DNA from: Absidia repens
Taxonomy: Eukaryota > Mucoromycota > Mucoromycetes > Mucorales > Cunninghamellaceae
Assembly (NCBI GenBank): GCA_002105175.1
Contig: MCGE01000009.1
Span: 620,001-684,000 of the forward strand
Direction of reading: 5' to 3'
DNA length: 64,000 nucleotides
This document shows, piece after piece, positions 62,385-64,000 of this stretch (position 1 is the stretch's first letter; every line of letters begins with the position of its first letter). The position numbers and the translations under genes were made by a program. Under the pieces are notes generated by a model. It did no database searches, was not told the DNA's origin, and saw only the letters and a list, made by a program, of their open reading frames with translations.

Positions 62385-64000
62385 TCAATCGTAAAAAGAC
62401 ATGTCCGCCATTAAATCCAGAAAATCATTCAACCCGGAGAGTATAAAATTGTCGGACGAAGGTTTCAGCATGGCCATCATCAGTTTTTCCTGTAGCACCG
62501 TCGTGTTCAACAGACTTGTGGCTCGCAACGACACGCCTTTTTTGTAGTTGAGTTCTTCATCTTCCAAATCCGCGGACGTGATGGGAAAGACAATGGCTGA
62601 TTGCTGCTGCTGTTGTTGCTGTTTTCTAGCTGTGTGTGGTTGTTGATACGTTCGACCATATTGCTGTTGTTGCTTGACCAAGTGAGTCACCTTGACCCCA
62701 CCACCCAGAATAAGCGCATACACCGTTTCCATACCACGTTGTGCAACGATCCTGAAATGATGATTGTTGGCCTCGGCAAGTGTCAAACAGATCCGGAGCA
62801 ACGTCATCGCCACACTAGGGTCCGCCTCGATCAGTTGTTCGCAGAACGCCAGGTCCGCTAGCGCCACCACATTGTAAAGTCCCATCATCACCAGTTCTAG
62901 CGTGCCCAGCTGTCCACTGCTCATGCCCACCATCATGCCCATTTCCACCAAATGGAATTGTCGCCGGATCATGCTCACCAGCGCCACCCAAATCCCTTGA
63001 ATCAAATGTCCCACTGGTTGTCGATTATCACCATCATGTAATAGTGATCCCAGTATCCGTCGATGGCTGTCATGTACTGAAAATTTGTTCCAAGCTTCCA
63101 TCGCAAGCATCGCATAATACGTATCCGTTCCATACACGACAAAGTCATGGATAAGAAAAACCAGTGCATCGACCATGGTGTCTGGCTCATATTGTGGTGT
63201 GGTGATGGCAATGGCAATGTTGGCGTAGATGGTCAAGACGCATTTTCTGAATTCAAGGATATCCATGCAGCGTAATAGCTTCGTATTGGTATTAGTGTTG
63301 TCATTGTTGTTGTTGTTGTTGTCATCGTCGTCGTCGTCGGTGGCGGTGACAGCGATTAGGTTCCCATCATCCTTGTCAATCCTAATGCGATATTGCCGTG
63401 TGAGTTGGACAGTGTTGATCAAAATGGGACAAAGCCGGGGATGCTTGGAGAGATAGTCCAGGTTTTCTTCCATAAACGAGAGGTTGCGCAACAGGTTGAA
63501 GAGACACAGACGCAGTTCCCTTGATGATAGCCATGTCTCCGAAGACGTCGGTTCCAACCCCGGAATCAATGATTTCATTTCTAAAAGTGCCAGTTCAAAC
63601 AGGTCCGCGTAGCTATGTGATGATGCTTTAGCGCCAGTCACCACAACCATGGGGCTTTCATCAAATAAACACCCTTGTAAATGATCCAGTATAATGTCCA
63701 ATAAATCTTCACAATGGGTTAATAATAATGGTCGCGGTTGCATCGTCATTGTCGTCAACGTGTTCAGCGCATTGGTCATTTCCATTTTGGTGCCCGATCT
63801 GAGTGACATGGTCAATGCGGTCAAATCTACCGCACCTACAGAATATAATAAAAAAAAAAAAAAGATCAGTCAGTTCTTCCCAAGTTGAAACCACATATTG
63901 ATTCACATACCTAATTCTTCCAAGTAAGGTATGGCAGGGCGAATTTCAAATTTTTCAAAATACTTGAGATCAACACCACCATACGATTCCACTTGCCTTG
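62385..64000 (-). CDS. SWI1: SWI1/ARID1-like SWI/SNF subunit, C-terminal part (truncated by window edge)
   Basis: Two exons visible: 63911 to beyond 64000, and 62385-63835. The junction gives IRPAIPYLEELGAVDLTALTMSLRSGTKMEMTNALNTLTTMT, closely matching the start of the helical (armadillo-like) C-terminal domain of Swi1/BAF250 proteins. Then CEDLLDIILDHLQ, WLSSRELRLCLFNLLRNLSFMEENLDYLSKH, a poly-Asp/Asn insert, FRKCVLTIYANIAIAI, AMLAMEAWNKFSV, and a poly-Gln stretch near the end. The ARID domain would lie upstream, outside the window. Role: targeting subunit of SWI/SNF chromatin remodelling. Confidence 0.88.

Noticed and set aside
63002..63217. Additional ORFs within the SWI1-like exon
   Set aside because: They overlap the long, family-matching exon in other frames and have no independent support.

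Overview
The window reads as nuclear DNA of a filamentous fungus, most likely a mucoralean (Mucoromycota). It is AT-rich, with many short introns (about 50-110 nt, GT/GC...AG), very long A/T homopolymers, and single-copy eukaryotic genes whose protein sequences look like early-diverging fungi (PAH1/lipin, DED1, RPD3, SWI1, GPI3/PIG-A, RRP4, UreD, a small velvet protein). Species cannot be named from sequence alone. I see no transposase, virus, CRISPR, operon or tRNA gene. All exon boundaries below were inferred by hand from splice signals, reading phase and family resemblance.

Layout. 1-1686(-): 5' part of lipin/PAH1. 4374-5215(-): UTP16/BUD21-like nucleolar protein, divergent from 5458-6513(+) UreD. 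6851-8633(-): Erf2-type DHHC palmitoyltransferase. 9988-11970(+): an uncharacterised two-pass membrane protein. 13025-13932(-): compact velvet-domain protein. 17016-18790(+): WD40 protein. 19243-19922(+): RNase H2 subunit C. 20945-23303(-): three-RRM protein. 23888-26312(-): Ded1/DDX3 helicase. 26569-29268(-): C2-like plus PH domain protein, possibly anillin-related. 29469-30707(-): GH16 CRH-type wall transglycosylase. 32027-34142(-): paralogue of the 9988 gene, with two apparent frameshifts. 37087-42361(-): 1,616-residue ankyrin/coiled-coil protein. 43528-45464(+): PIG-A/GPI3. 46516-47787(-): RRP4, divergent from 47966(+) SET-domain protein. 49348-50607(+): TLC-domain protein. 51684-53175(-): TMEM198/DUF4203-like protein. 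55932-57606(+): M24 prolidase/aminopeptidase P. 59913-62115(-): RPD3-type histone deacetylase, then 62385-64000(-): C-terminal part of a SWI1/ARID1-like SWI/SNF subunit.

The large intergenic gaps are not empty. At least eight copies of one previously unnamed (to me) dispersed non-coding repeat sit in them, in two subfamilies and both orientations, and two of them form longer ~1.6-1.7 kb composite blocks. This is the most unusual structure in the window. Second is the pair of paralogous membrane proteins that share every intron position for six introns. Other recurrent signals are GC-AG introns (three), coding-strand poly-T tracts just upstream of start codons, and four places where a one-base loss would explain a broken frame, which raises the question of assembly errors versus real pseudogenisation.

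The genes are ordinary dispersed eukaryotic loci rather than a pathway cluster. Loose themes are cell-wall and surface biogenesis (GPI3, CRH-type GH16), lipid metabolism and membranes (lipin, DHHC, TLC), RNA handling (DED1, RRP4, RNase H2C, UTP16-like, RRM protein) and chromatin (RPD3, SWI1, SET).
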